Assembly (NCBI GenBank): GCA_963682025.1
Contig: OY821517.1
Span: 54,334,716 to 54,398,715 of the forward strand
Length of the DNA stretch: 64,000 nt
Direction: 5' to 3'
From: Cordilura impudica
Lineage: Eukaryota; Arthropoda; Insecta; Diptera; Scathophagidae
The position numbers and the translations under genes are program-made. The notes beneath the pieces were generated by a model. The model did not search any database. It had not been told where the DNA came from and saw only the letters and a program-made list of their open reading frames with translations. Position 1 is the first letter of the stretch. Each line of letters begins with the position of its first letter. Shown here piece by piece: positions 1 to 10,436 of the stretch.

Positions 1-277
1 CTTCTAAATACTTTGTATCAAAAATTCATCACTTGTCTTTTTTTAAATGTTATATTTTATCTTAAGGGTCCATAGTTTCGGAAAAATATAATATGACCCC
101 ATTAACCCTTTTGGAATTGGGGTCACATATGACCCCAAGCTAATAAAAGACAATTTATTCAAAAAATTCAAATATTTTGTAAGTGCTGTTGAATTTTTAG
201 ATGGGACACCTAAAATATAAATAAATTTCAAAAGGGTTAATGGGGTCATTATATTTTTTTCCGAAACCCTAGGCCGT
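1..277. repeat. Foldback MITE-like repeat, two nested inverted repeats
   Basis: Bases about 70-113 and 226-272 are inverted copies of each other. The outer arm reads like AGGGTTTCGGAAAAA and the inner part contains TTAACCCTTTTG, so the unit folds into a hairpin of about 200 bp. Between the arms lies a second small palindrome, GGGGTCACATATGACCCC. Positions 1-220 recur at about 50293-50520, including flanking sequence outside the hairpin, so both copies derive from one larger repeat. The right arm is missing in the 50 kb copy. The element has no coding capacity. Its superfamily is uncertain: the internal TTAA sites at 102-105 and 237-240 could suggest a piggyBac-type MITE inside a larger palindrome. 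Confidence 0.6.
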
Positions 278-528
278 TTTTAATAATCATTAACAAAAAT
301 GAAAAAAAAAATAATATAAATCACGGAATATAAAAATTATAATTTTTTTTTTTAAGCCAAAGGTCCAATTATAATTTATTTATTCTTATTTATTTATTTA
401 TTTATTTACTTGTTAAATTTAATGATTTCCTGCACAACAAGACTAAGTCTTATAATTACAGTACAGGATGTTAGTAGTGTACAAACATGTTTAGCCAAAT
501 TAAATTAAATAAAATTGTAACTAATATA

Positions 529-906
529 TCTATAATATTAATAGGCTAGGCGATTTCTTGTGACGGATGTTCTATTCTACCATTTTACCCCGATTTTGAC
601 CAAACGCATATTATTTGAAAGGTATTTCTTTTTAGCCGTTTTGCAGATATACAGATTTTTAAATTTTTTCCCTTTATTTTTACTAAATTGCATTTAAAGT
701 TGCTACTAACACATACATAAAATTACACAATGCTATGTGTGTATTTATTAAATTTGTTAATGTGTTTGTAATAAAAATGAGTTTGTTTTTTATGTTGATT
801 TGTGAATTGGCTATAAATGATTAGCATACCTTTAGGGTCTTTATTAAATGAAAAAATAAAACTTCCTAGAATTTGCACTTGAATTTCGAGGGCTGGAATC
901 TGCAAG
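529..906 (+). mobile_element. Non-autonomous Helitron (family alpha), copy 1
   Basis: The copy begins TCTATAATATTAATAGGC directly after an A and ends ...CTGCAAG directly before a T. The family 3' end is CTAG, so this copy has one change there. A short hairpin (CACTTGAATTTCGAGG) lies about 12 nt before the 3' end. TC start, CTRR-type end, subterminal hairpin and A|T insertion are the classic Helitron signature. The length of 378 bp equals that of copy 2. No replication initiator or helicase is encoded, so it would depend on enzymes supplied in trans. Confidence 0.72.
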
Positions 907-1087
907 TAAAAATTAATATTTATAATATTATAACATAAGAATTTATAAAATTATGACATTAATAAAATTTGACATAGAATATTTAAAAAAAAATTTTTAA
1001 ATTGAAAATTATTAAAAATTACAAAATAAGAGAGAGTAAAAAAATAAAAAAAAAATAAGCATCCAATAACAAATACCTTTAAAAAGT

Positions 1088-2159
1088 TTAGGTGTAGGCA
1101 AAGTATTTAAATAAGGATTTTTTGAAATGTAATGCTTTGCTATTAAGTTGAATATTAGGTGCAAGGCTATTCCAAAGACGTACAGCATTTGTGAAAAAGT
1201 GCCATTCTGATGCTAGGCAATGATGTTTAGGAATAATCAATTGTTTACCTCTGTTTGATTTGCCAAATCGTATATGATTGCATAAGTATTGTGGCTTTCC
1301 AATATATATTATCCTATGAAGAAAAATAAGTACTCTAATCTTTAGTAGGTTTTCAAGTGACACTCCGTACAGGCTTTTCGAGAAGGGCGATATTCAAATT
1401 TCCTTAAACCATACACATACCTAACAATTTGCTGATTGAATCGCAATTCGCAAACAGTTCGCATTCATAAGTTAGTGTTAGGATAAGGTAAGCCTTTGCC
1501 AATAGTGTTCTTACTCTTAATGGTGTAAAGAATTGTGTTTCCCATAGTGTCTTTAGTTTAACGTGTGATTGTGCAACAAGCATGTTGATGTGGCTTAACC
1601 AATTAAGGTTGCTGTTGAAGACCAATCCAAGATTTCTAGCTGCTGGAACTATCTCAATTCTTTGATTATTTATTGATATTTCCATATCAGTAAGTGGGTT
1701 TACAGTTCTTTTGTGTATCACTATTATGCATTTAGATTTACTTGGATTTAAGCAAAGTCCATTAGAAATTGCCCAACAATTTATTATTTTAAGGTCATCG
1801 TTTAGGTTATCCACATTTCGACGAATAGAATTAACAGGGCTGTTAAGGTAAAGCTGTACATCATCTGCATACATGTGAACATTGGAATGTGATAAGTGGT
1901 GGGGTAAATCATTGGCATAAATAGAAAAAAGAAGCGGCCCCAGAATTGACCCTTGGGGTACACCTCTACTAATACCTAATGGTTCAGATATTGTATTATT
2001 TACGAATACTGATTGTATCCGTTCTGAGAGGTATGTTGATATTAGCTGTATTGATGTTGATGAAAAATTTAATTATTATTTAATCATTATTTCATACATA
2101 ATGTAGAATGATTGACAGTATCAAAGGCTTTGGTATGATCAAGAAGAACCAAAAAAAAT
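1088..2159 (-). pseudogene. LINE-A reverse transcriptase, C-terminal half
   Basis: On the minus strand the catalytic MYADDVQLYL motif of a non-LTR reverse transcriptase reads from about 1874, after a conserved palm stretch ending in GVPQGS at about 1900-1990 and a degenerate motif A (DHTKAFDTVNH) at about 2100-2150. Downstream come LNPSKSKC, the thumb, and a conserved RLWNSL C-terminus that stops at 1088. The frame is broken between 1363 and 1404 and again above 1874. This is the 3' part of an element whose remaining pieces lie at 5004-5527, 5906-6119 and 7944-8205. The clade is CR1/L2/Jockey-like, not resolved further. The copy is not functional. Confidence 0.8.
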
Positions 2160-2305
2160 AACTACTACTTTTTTGCTGTTGGTTATGTTAGTGATGAAGG
2201 TATAACACTGGTTACTAACTATCCGAATAACAGCAAAACGAGTACTTGCCGCTTGTACTATAGTTTTTTTTTGGAATATTGACTTATATTTTTATTAATT
2301 TTGTA

Positions 2306-2917
2306 ATGTCAGGCAAATTCAGAATAGACTTCTGTAACATACGTGGACTGCGGACGAATTTTTTCTATGTATATGCCCACCCTCGCCTCAATCGGCCGGA
2401 TGTTTTCGCCTTATGTGAGACCCAGGTAAGTGAGGATGGTGATCCACAGGATTTTCACATACCTGGTTATCACCTTCTATTCCTTTTTACTTTTCATAGG
2501 GGCCTTGCAATGTACATTCGCGACAATGTTGTGTACCAGTTCCAGCAACATCTCAACTGTAATGATGCAGAATTTAACTCACTTTGGGCTAAGTTCAAAA
2601 TCAGGTCACACATTTTGCATTTCGGGTTTCTATACAGAAGCCCAAACATAGAAAGGGAGCATACCTATAATGGCTTCGATGCCCTTTCTGAATCTATAAC
2701 TAAAATATTAGAAAGTTGCCCGAATTGCGAAATCGTAGTTGCCGGCGATTTCAATATTCACAACACTTCTTGGCTTCACCATTCGAGTCAAACAACACCC
2801 GAAGGCCGTTACGTTGAGCTCTTCGCCGCGCATAACCACTTAGCGCAACTAGTGAATGAACCAACGCACATTCCATGCATTGAAGGGAAAAGCCAAAATA
2901 TTCTCGACCTTTTTTAA
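2306..2917 (+). pseudogene. LINE-B endonuclease domain (APE type)
   Basis: The open frame begins near MSGKFRIDFCNIRGLRTN and shows the apurinic/apyrimidinic-type endonuclease landmarks in order: CNIRGL (strand with the metal-binding Asn), ALCETQ (catalytic Glu), YRSPN, VAGDFNIHNTSW (catalytic DFN) and LVNEPTH. In LINEs this domain nicks target DNA to prime reverse transcription. The frame terminates at 2917, where copy 2 continues through SDHCTISASF, so a frameshift around 2905-2965 disconnects it from the RT. The ATG at 2306 is chosen because homology starts immediately after it. Confidence 0.75.
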
Positions 2918-3135
2918 CTTCACACCCTGACAAGTAGGCACCTCTCGGTAATTCGGATCACTGCACCATTTCCGCATCTTTTTCGTACTCTGTACTTCAT
3001 AGTGTTTCAGCAACAGCTACGAAACGCTCAGTTTTTATTTACGAAAAGGCTCGCTGGGCCGAGCTCAACGATTTCTTCAAGCATTTCAACTGGAAAATTT
3101 GTTTCCTGGACAATAATATTGACGCTGCAGCGATA

Positions 3136-4927
3136 ATGGTGGAAAAAATAATTGTGCTTGGTATGAGATTATTCATTCCATCAAAATACATTTCGGCTAA
3201 AACTAATCAAAAATCTTGGTTTAACCAGACTTGCAGAGGTGCAGTCAGATCCAGAGAGGAAGCATTCAGACTTTGGCGTGAAAATAAAAATTCCGTCACT
3301 GAACTGCTACGCAAACAGGCGAAAAACGAATGTGCTAAAGTACTAAGGCGTGAAAAGTTTCTTCACGATCAGCGTCTTCATGCGAAAGTTCTTTCTGCAC
3401 CTCGGGGCAGCAAGAGCTTTTGGTCATTTGTTAAAAGAGTAAAGAATAATGCTAGTTCTGCAATCCCAACTCTTTTAATAAATGACCAAATATTCACTTA
3501 CCCGGTTGATAAGGCCAACCTTTTAGCTGAACTTTTTGCAAAAAATTCATTCTTGCCGGATAACGATCAACCACTGCCCGAACTTGAAAGTGTATCTTGT
3601 ACTATGCTTAAAATATTCTTTCGAGCACGGTTCTTTCGGATCCGAACATTAATACGTCCCCGCGACCAGATGGGATACCAGTACTGGTGCTGAAACAGTG
3701 CTCTTCGACGCTAGCCAGTCCATTGGCCAAACTTTTCAGCCTTTCGTATCGTGCGGGAGTCTTTCCCTCTTGCTGGAAGGTTGCTAATGTCCAACCAATC
3801 CCTAAAAAGGGTGCGGCTAAAGTGGTTGCTCTAGATATTTCCAAGGCATTCGATCGTGTTTGGCACGTTGCATTGATATCAAAGCTTATTGCACTTGCGG
3901 TCTGTAATGACTTCTCTCGATTTATACCGAGTTTTCTCAGAGATCGAACAATACGTGTTGTTATTTATGGGGTCTCATCCAATGAGTTTGAGCTTAATTT
4001 AGGGGTACCCCAAGGTTCCATTCTTTATCCTTCTCTTTTTCTAATCTTTCTGAACGACCTTCTTGGTCAAACTTTTAACTCTATATACTCTTCCGCAGAT
4101 GACAGCAGCATTTGTCACTCATTTTCTTTTAACTGTAGGCCAAGCCTACTGGAGGTTAGGTGCAAAAGGCAGACAATGAATGACACACTCAATCACGACC
4201 TGTTAACAATCTCCGGGTGGGGTAAAGCGAACAGGGTTGATTTTAATGCGCTGAAGACTCAATGTTGTATGTTGACCCATAGGGCCATGGAATCAACAAT
4301 GTCATCGGTATATATGGGTGGTAGAGGTATTGAGGAATGGGATAGTCTTGATGTTCTAGGCATGAGAATTAAATGTGAAAGAAGCACTCAAGAGTCTTGG
4401 TTTTCTAAAACGGTGCAAAAATTACTTCACTCCTTCTGATCTCCTTAAAATCTATACCACTTACATCCGACCGAATATGGAATAGAACTCCCATATATGG
4501 GCAGGAGCTTCAAAGTCTATTTTGGAGCTACTGGACCGTGTGCAAAGAAGGGCGTTGATGCTCATCACTGACAGTAGGGTATCCAATTCTATTGACTCAT
4601 TGGAACATCGTCGGAATGTGGTTTGTGTATCACTGTTCTATAGATACTACCATGGGAAATGTTCTTCTGAGATTAGCGAACTTATTCCAAGTGCCCAGTT
4701 TCGGTTCGCTCTACCGCTTCTCTAGTACATCACATCCCTTTGTAGTTTATTGTCCAGTTGACCGCACAACGCATTACAGAAAGAATTCGTTTATCAGTCG
4801 AGCTGGTCATATGTGGAATAAACTCCCCGCACAGGTCTTTCCTGACAGTTATAATTTAATAAAATTTAAGTCAAATATCCACAAACACTACTCCCTCTTT
4901 CCTCCTTCCCATAACCTATTTTCCTGA
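3136..4927 (+). pseudogene. LINE-B copy 1 linker and reverse transcriptase, frameshifted
   Basis: The frame from 3136 covers the basic linker. From about 3687 a second frame contains VVALDISKAFDRVWH (motif A), LGVPQGS and a SADDSS box where the family has FADD, so the catalytic motif is mutated. Further frames to 4927 hold the C-terminal CPVDRTTHYRKNSFISR and MWNKLP region. The sequence jumps from GAAK (3818) straight into motif A, whereas copy 2 has about 240 bp there. With the deletion, the lost FADD and multiple frameshifts, this copy cannot encode an active enzyme. Confidence 0.75.
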
Positions 4928-5003
4928 GATCAATACAATGCACTGCATCTGTAGGGGGCATCCTCTGAGTGTTGGTTAATAAAAAAAAAAAAAAAAAAAC
5001 TAC

Positions 5004-5527
5004 AATTAGGGCAGTCACGCAACTATGGTTGGGACAAAAGCCGTATTGCTTGTCAGTCAAAAGTTGATTTACATTTAAGTATGTGCTCCTTTGCAAGTGC
5101 AGTAGTTTTTCCAAAATTTTCGAAAGAAAGCTAAGTTTGGCAATTGGACGATATTCTGAGTTTGATTTAGGTAGCGGAATTATCTTTGCATTATTCCATT
5201 TTGTAGGAAAACGACTAGACGTGATGATGGTATTGAACAAATGAGTAATATAAGGCAAGATTAGTGGTAAAAGGCTTTTAATAAATTGAGGGTGTAAGTT
5301 ATCATATCCAACAGCATTAGATTTTATTTGCGAGACACAAGAGAAAACATCAGACTGGTTGACGCAGGAAAACTCAAATTTGTTTTCTTCTAGAAACAAA
5401 TTATTATTGACGTTTGCGAAAAAAAAAACATTACGGCTTGTAATGTCTGTTGGAATCATGGTTATATTAGTGAACATCTTATTGAGTTCAACAGCATCAA
5501 TAGGACAGTTCCTGGTTTTTATCAAAA
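5004..5527 (-). pseudogene. LINE-A reverse transcriptase, N-terminal half
   Basis: The minus-strand frame reads from CPIDAVELNKMFTN through VSQIKSNAVGYDNLHPQFIK, then IIPLPKSNSEYRPIAKLSFLSKILEKLL and KQYGFCPNHSCVTALIVV, the fingers and early palm of a LINE RT (the K.....RPI and QYGF motifs). It is cut exactly where LINE-B is inserted (about 5003) and resumes at about 2159. The upstream 90 bases of the same open frame belong to Helitron copy 2 and are not LINE sequence. Confidence 0.75.
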
Positions 5528-5905
5528 CTAGCAGATTCCTAGATCTAGAAATTCGAGCACAAATTCTAGGAAATTTTATTTTTTCATTAAATAAAGTCCC
5601 TAAAGGTATGCTAATCAATTATAGCCAATTCACAAATCAACACAAAAACCAAACTCATTTTTATAACAAACACATTAACAAATTTAATAAACGTACACAT
5701 AGCATTTTATAATTTTATGTATCTGTTAGTAGCAACTTTAAATGCAATTTACTCAAAATAAAGGAAAAAATTTAAAAATCTGTATATCTGCAAAACGTCA
5801 AAAAATAAATACCTTTAAAATAATATAGGTCTGACCAAAATCGGGATAAAACGGTAGAACAAAACATCAGTCACAAGAAATCGCCTAGCATATTAATATT
5901 ATAGA
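5528..5905 (-). mobile_element. Non-autonomous Helitron (family alpha), copy 2
   Basis: Reverse complement of copy 1: TCTATAATATTAATATGC at 5905 downwards to ...CTGCTAG at 5528, flanked by T and A as expected for A|T insertion without target duplication. It is 378 bp long and has the intact CTAG terminus. It is inserted in the linker between endonuclease and RT of LINE-A. It contains no gene. Confidence 0.78.
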
Positions 5906-6119
5906 TTACCAGTACCAATTTCGCGAAGTTTTTTTTAGAATCCAACGCAGTACTAATCCGATTAGTATAATATTCTGATTAGAGCTGATCGGAATTCAGT
6001 TTTCAGTTGAAGTGTTTTGAAACGTTTCCATCTTAAGTAGGCTGAATCTCTTCGGTGTATTAGTTGCTTAGTTCTGTTCGTAAACCATGGTTTATTGTTT
6101 AGTGTTATCCTTTTCGCTC
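5906..6119 (-). pseudogene. LINE-A linker fragment between Helitron and piggyBac
   Basis: The minus strand from 6119 reads RAKRITLNNKPWFTNRTKQLIHRRDSAY in pieces, the conserved PW...I...RD..Y stretch that precedes the RT in many LINEs. It joins the segment beyond piggyBac (7944-8205) on one side and the segment beyond the Helitron (5527) on the other. Confidence 0.6.
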
Positions 6120-6123
6120 TTAA

Positions 6124-7939
6124 CCGTACGATTCATAACCAGCAAAACTCCTTTAATTTCATAACCAAGGTACCCGGGTACCCGAAGTAGGTTGTTTTGC
6201 GTTTATTGAAATAAAATAATATTTTCCTGTAAATATTTTTGTTGTTGATTATATTTTGCGTTCTCAACTGTACAAATTTGATATTTGGAAAAAAAAACTG
6301 GTTTCTGTTCGTATATAATTACCTAAAGCGACACAAGTAGGCAGAATGATTTTGATGGCTGGCACAAATCATTCTAATGACGAAAACGCAAGAGATTTGT
6401 GGACGTCACAGGCTCACCCAATATTCCGCGCCACCATGGGAATAAACAGGTTTTTCGATTTGCTGCGTTTTATGCGGTTTGACGACCCCAGAACACGGGT
6501 AGAGCGGCAGCGTCAAGACAAAGCGGCGCCAATTCGCGATATTTGGATAATGCTCAATGCAAATCTTGCCAGATATTATGTGCCATCAGAATATGTGACC
6601 ATTGATGAACAATTATATCCATACCGTGGTAGAACCAAATTCACCCAATATATACCCTCGAAGCCAGCAAAATATGGCATAAAAGTATGGTGGATTTGCG
6701 ATGCCAAAAACTTATATCCACTTCATGGCCAAATATATACTGGCAAACAAGAAACTGGTCGTGAAGTTGGTGTTGGCGAAAGAGTGGTGAGAGATTTAGT
6801 TGGGCCATACTACGGTAGCGGACGAAATATAACAATGGATAATTTTTTTACGACGCTGCCGTTGGCTAGGCAACTAAAAGTAGAAAAGCTCAGCATTGTG
6901 GGTACACTCCGCCGCAACAAAGCTTACATCCCTGCGGAGATGAAAGAAGACAAAAAAAAAGACGTTGGTTCAAGTTTATTTGGCTTCTACGACAACGTAA
7001 CACTGCTCTCATATAAGCAGCGGAAGTCCAACTCGGTCATCCTTCTTTCTAGTATGCATGATGATGCACAAATTGACGAGAATGGGAAACCAGAAATTAT
7101 AAATTTTTATAACCAAACAAAAGGTGGGGTGGACGTAATGGACCAAACGCTCCAAGAATACACGACCCAGCGACAAACAAGAAGATGGCCGATGGCATTT
7201 TTCTATAACATCATTGATGTGAGCGCATTTGCATCACACATCATATATTATGGAAATAATCCAACTGCACGATACACCACGACGCGCAGGAAGAATTTCC
7301 TGCGTCAACTGGCAGAAAACCTGTGCATTCCTGTTATAGAAAATAGAATTTCAAATGTGCAAAGCGTGCGCCAATTTTCAACAAAAAATGCAATTGAAAG
7401 CATCATCGGAAGGCCGTTGGAGAGTGTGCTTTGTGCTGCAGGTCCGTCAACATCTCCGTCAGAACGACAAAGGGGCAGAAAAGTACATACGGGCGTGTGC
7501 TACATGTGCAACCTTCTTCCAAATAAGCGCAGAAGAAAAACTAGAAAAAATTGCAGCATATGTAGCACGCCGATATGCGATGAGCACGCCATAACAATTA
7601 CTAAATGCTACAATTGCCACAATAACAACGATAGTGATTCGGATGAATTATAATATAATATATATAAAATATGATAAAATAAATAAAAAAGACATTTATT
7701 TCCAATAAAAACAACACAAAAAAACGTTTTTTCATTTACATGTCAGGCATTTACATAGGAATTGCATTAGGGTACCCGGGGACCCCGGTTATGTGTTTAT
7801 GGGGGTAAAACATTTAAAATCATTTTTTAAAGAAAATATTGATGATTCGGAGTTTTATGTCCATATCTCAAAAATTATAGGCACAGCAGCACTTTAAAGT
7901 CAAAAAAGGCACACGGGTACCCGGTTATGAATCGTAGGG
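6124..7939 (+). mobile_element. piggyBac-family element with TTAA target duplication
   Basis: TTAA occurs at 6120-6123 and 7940-7943. Immediately inside are inverted termini CCGTACGATTCATAACC and, on the other side, CCCTACGATTCATAACC, which differ at one base and start with the CCC-like end typical of piggyBac. Subterminal copies of GGTACCCGGG lie at 6169-6183, about 7771-7780 and 7914-7922. The 1816 bp element carries one transposase frame. It interrupts LINE-A, whose reading resumes on each side. Young age is suggested by near-perfect ends and an unbroken frame. Confidence 0.92.
6346..7653 (+). CDS. piggyBac-like transposase, N-terminally short
   Basis: 435 residues, DDE_Tnp_1_7 type, which cuts and pastes DNA at TTAA. 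The DDD catalytic triad is intact: D87 in VTIDEQLYPYRGR, D165 in ITMDNFFTT and D263 in TKGGVDVMDQ; the 78-residue spacing of the first pair equals that of the classical piggyBac enzyme. The C-terminus (about 390-425) is a cysteine-rich zinc-binding domain (CYMCNLL, CSICSTPICDEH, CYNCH) used in family members to bind the element ends. The family is usually near 550-600 residues. Here the protein starts at the LILAG-like segment (MILMAGTN), so the acidic N-terminus and first dimerisation segments are missing. The frame is open only back to 6319 (TAA at 6316). Either an upstream exon existed or the element lost about 130 codons. Activity is uncertain. Confidence 0.88.
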   Translation: MILMAGTNHSNDENARDLWTSQAHPIFRATMGINRFFDLLRFMRFDDPRTRVERQRQDKAAPIRDIWIMLNANLARYYVPSEYVTIDEQLYPYRGRTKFTQYIPSKPAKYGIKVWWICDAKNLYPLHGQIYTGKQETGREVGVGERVVRDLVGPYYGSGRNITMDNFFTTLPLARQLKVEKLSIVGTLRRNKAYIPAEMKEDKKKDVGSSLFGFYDNVTLLSYKQRKSNSVILLSSMHDDAQIDENGKPEIINFYNQTKGGVDVMDQTLQEYTTQRQTRRWPMAFFYNIIDVSAFASHIIYYGNNPTARYTTTRRKNFLRQLAENLCIPVIENRISNVQSVRQFSTKNAIESIIGRPLESVLCAAGPSTSPSERQRGRKVHTGVCYMCNLLPNKRRRKTRKNCSICSTPICDEHAITITKCYNCHNNNDSDSDEL

Positions 7940-7943
7940 TTAA

Positions 7944-8205
7944 GGGAACCGTGTCATCAAATAGTTTTATAATATTGTCTTCAATCAAAGATAATTGATA
8001 ATCAACAGAAGGCATCAAATAAATGCTGTTCCAATTAATTTGAGAGAAATTATCATATAATAAATTGTAGTTTACGTTCTTAGAATCCCAATAAGAATAA
8101 AAGTTATCTATTTCAGGAATTAAAAAATCATATGCTGCAAACATAAAGTCATGCTTTGAGAAACATGAGGTAACCGATGTTTTCTGAAACAAAATGATGA
8201 AGTTT
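7944..8205 (-). pseudogene. LINE-A 5'-most fragment (endonuclease C-terminus/linker)
   Basis: The minus-strand frame KTSVTSCFSKHDFMFAAYDF...NINWNSIY-like text ending IIKLFDDTVPL runs up to the piggyBac TTAA at 7943. It lacks endonuclease catalytic motifs and ends abruptly near 8205, consistent with 5' truncation. Its assignment rests on collinearity with 5906-6119 across the piggyBac insertion. Confidence 0.5.
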
Positions 8206-9483
8206 TGTTTCTATACTATTTAAAAAATCCCATATATTTGTGTGTCAAAAATGCAATAAACATCACCAATTAGCATTTTATATATTTTTAAAATCTATTA
8301 ATTTAATCTAGACATTTAGATTATTTTTAGAGCTTTAGTTTTACTTTTACCTGGCTTTACTAATTTAAATACAAAAATTCTTAAAAAATGTTTAAATGTC
8401 TTTACATTATATTTATTCATTCTAGTGGTCCTAAGAATTTCTTCTGCCAACTGACATTAATAAATATACATTTTTAAAGAATATATCTTTATTCGAGTGT
8501 GTAACATTTTTCAGACATGTTTAAAAAAAAAAGTTAACATTTAAATGTCAAAATATATATAATTTCCTGCGTAAGTTTTTTCCACCCATCACTTTAAAAT
8601 CTGATGCATTTATCTTGTGCTTGAACGTATGAATAATCCCTGCACTCACATCTGTATTTAATGCTCTTCTTAATTCTTATTTTTTCTCACTACATATTAG
8701 TTCATATTCTTTAACATACATAAAATTAAACAAGATACAACTACAAATGCACTTGTAAAAGAAATAGATTAAATACAAACATACACAGTCATATGTATGT
8801 AGAGAGTAAATGTACATATATATATGTGTACTCGTATACATTAACATAGAACTTTCTCAGTGACTGACTTACGGAGAACATGCACATTATATGAAGTCTT
8901 AAATTCATATTGTTACCCTCAATGCAAAAGGGCACAATTTCATTTTAAAATATTAATGCATACAAAATTTTTATGCAATCACGAGCACACAAATTAATTA
9001 TATTTGTAAAATATTTTTGAAACGAAACTATTTTGAGCCAACTATATATATACACATATAAGTAAATATTTGTATGTGAGAGTAGTTATGTGTAGGTCTA
9101 GTATAGGAGTGCATGTACAAAAAAATATATACTTAAAAGCACAAGCATTTATCTCATGTAAATCTGTTCATTTAAGTTTAAGTTGTTAGCTTTTCCTTTT
9201 TTACTTTTCCATTCACATATTTACATAATAAATTTATTCTAGTTTTTATTTACAGGAATTACAAAAACATATATTGTAATTAAAGAGGTTGTTGAAGATA
9301 AATGAATCACAGAAGTAAAATGATTTTTATTTATTATTGTTTTGTTTTTACTTTTTCCTACTCATCGTAAAAATTACTCGTACAACGTTAGTTGTTGTAT
9401 TAGATGTAGCAATAAGTTATTAGACCCTGCAATTGACAGTGTTTAATTACACAACACTTTTAATGTAAGACAAAGAGAAAACA
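8206..9483. other. AT-rich intergenic DNA, no gene seen
   Basis: No reading frame with recognisable similarity occurs. There are short TA/ATG-rich simple stretches around 8810-8830 and 9040-9070. Nothing further can be supported. Confidence 0.5.
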
Positions 9484-10256
9484 AGTAAGAAAATTATAGT
9501 CGGTCTAGACCGACTATACGATACCCTATACCATGCGATTAGAAACCCTATCTCTTAGGCCCAACTAACTGGACATTGAAAATAAGCAAAAACCAAATTT
9601 GAGTGGGATTTTTATTAATTTTTTTGGCTGCAGATATGAAAAAGTTCATATCGGATGCTATATCTATAAAGGGACTAGGTCCAAAAATGGACCGATCCTG
9701 ATCATGTTTGGTAAAGTCTCTTGTATTTAGCAAAAATATGTACAAACAAAATTTGAGAAGAATCAGTGCAATATTTTTGTTTTTTAATAGATTTAAGTGA
9801 AGATCGGGAAGCAGCTCTATATGGGGTCAAAGGGATCATTTTTGGACTACTCATTAATGGATGTAATGAACGCATACAAATCCAATTTGAGTAAGATCTA
9901 TATGACAATTTGGATCTTATGGCAATTTATGTCGATTTCATATGGGTAATTTGTATGGGGGCTAGGTCTGAACATGGACCGATTCTCACCAATTTCAATA
10001 GCGTTCATCCCATGGCCGACAAAAGCTTATATACCAAATTTCATCAAAATATATTCATATTTGCGACCTGCAGTTTGATTACAAGCTTTACATGGACACA
10101 CAGACGGACGGACGGACGGACATTGTTAAATCAACTCAGAAAGTGATTCTGATTCGATCGGTATAATTAAAGATGGGTCTAGGTCAAATATTTTTGGTTG
10201 TTACAAACAGCAGCACAAAGTCATTATACCCAAACCACATAGTGGTATAGGGTATA
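9484..10256 (+). repeat. Interspersed family R, complete copy
   Basis: The copy starts AAGTAAGAAAATTATAGTCGG with a palindromic TAGTCGGTCTAGACCGACTA. ATACCCTATACCA near the start matches TGGTATAGGGTAT near the end in inverse orientation, and a short GACG microsatellite lies at about 10103-10121. It is nearly identical to 60484-61282 (about nine substitutions plus the microsatellite length). At least ten other, more diverged copies occur in this window. It has no plausible coding capacity. The ends suggest a non-autonomous DNA element, but the class is not proven. Confidence 0.75.
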
Positions 10257-10436
10257 ATAATTTAAACCAATTTCAAGTTTAAAGCTTTTAGCTTTAAATT
10301 TTGTTGTCTTCAAAATGTTGATGTTGGATACGTATACACAATGGAAATTAAGTAATAATTAAACGTCAGGGTACAAAGAGTTTGTGCTGATGTTTGTAAT
10401 TATCAAAAATAATTTATCTACACCCATATTTTATTA

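Larger units (their letters stand above)
2166..4997 (+). mobile_element. LINE-B copy 1, full-length-like non-LTR retrotransposon
   Basis: A plus-strand LINE with a short leader, an endonuclease-reverse transcriptase coding region and a poly(A) tail (about 4980-4997). It sits inside LINE-A. AACTAC on both sides (2160-2165 and 4998-5003) fits a short target-site duplication. The coding region is broken by several frameshifts and stops. Compared with copy 2 (27522-31635), about 240 bp encoding the first RT motifs are deleted at about 3818. The family is also present at 35627-36765 on the minus strand. No ORF1-like reading frame is visible upstream of the endonuclease. Confidence 0.8.
1080..8205 (-). 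mobile_element. LINE-A, non-LTR retrotransposon split by three later insertions
   Basis: Four minus-strand segments with collinear protein similarity form one 5'-truncated LINE: the endonuclease-RT linker (7944-8205 and 5906-6119), the RT N-terminal half (5004-5527) and the RT C-terminal half (about 1080-2159). They are separated by a piggyBac element (6124-7939), a Helitron (5528-5905) and a second LINE (about 2166-4997). Removing these leaves about 2.1 kb. The endonuclease N-terminus is absent. All three guests therefore inserted after LINE-A had settled here. Confidence 0.75.

Noticed and set aside
9910..10146. Repeated 60-80-residue frames in family R (also 60903-61154)
   Set aside because: Conserved only because the two copies are nearly identical; the frame is broken in all other R copies and has no recognisable domain.
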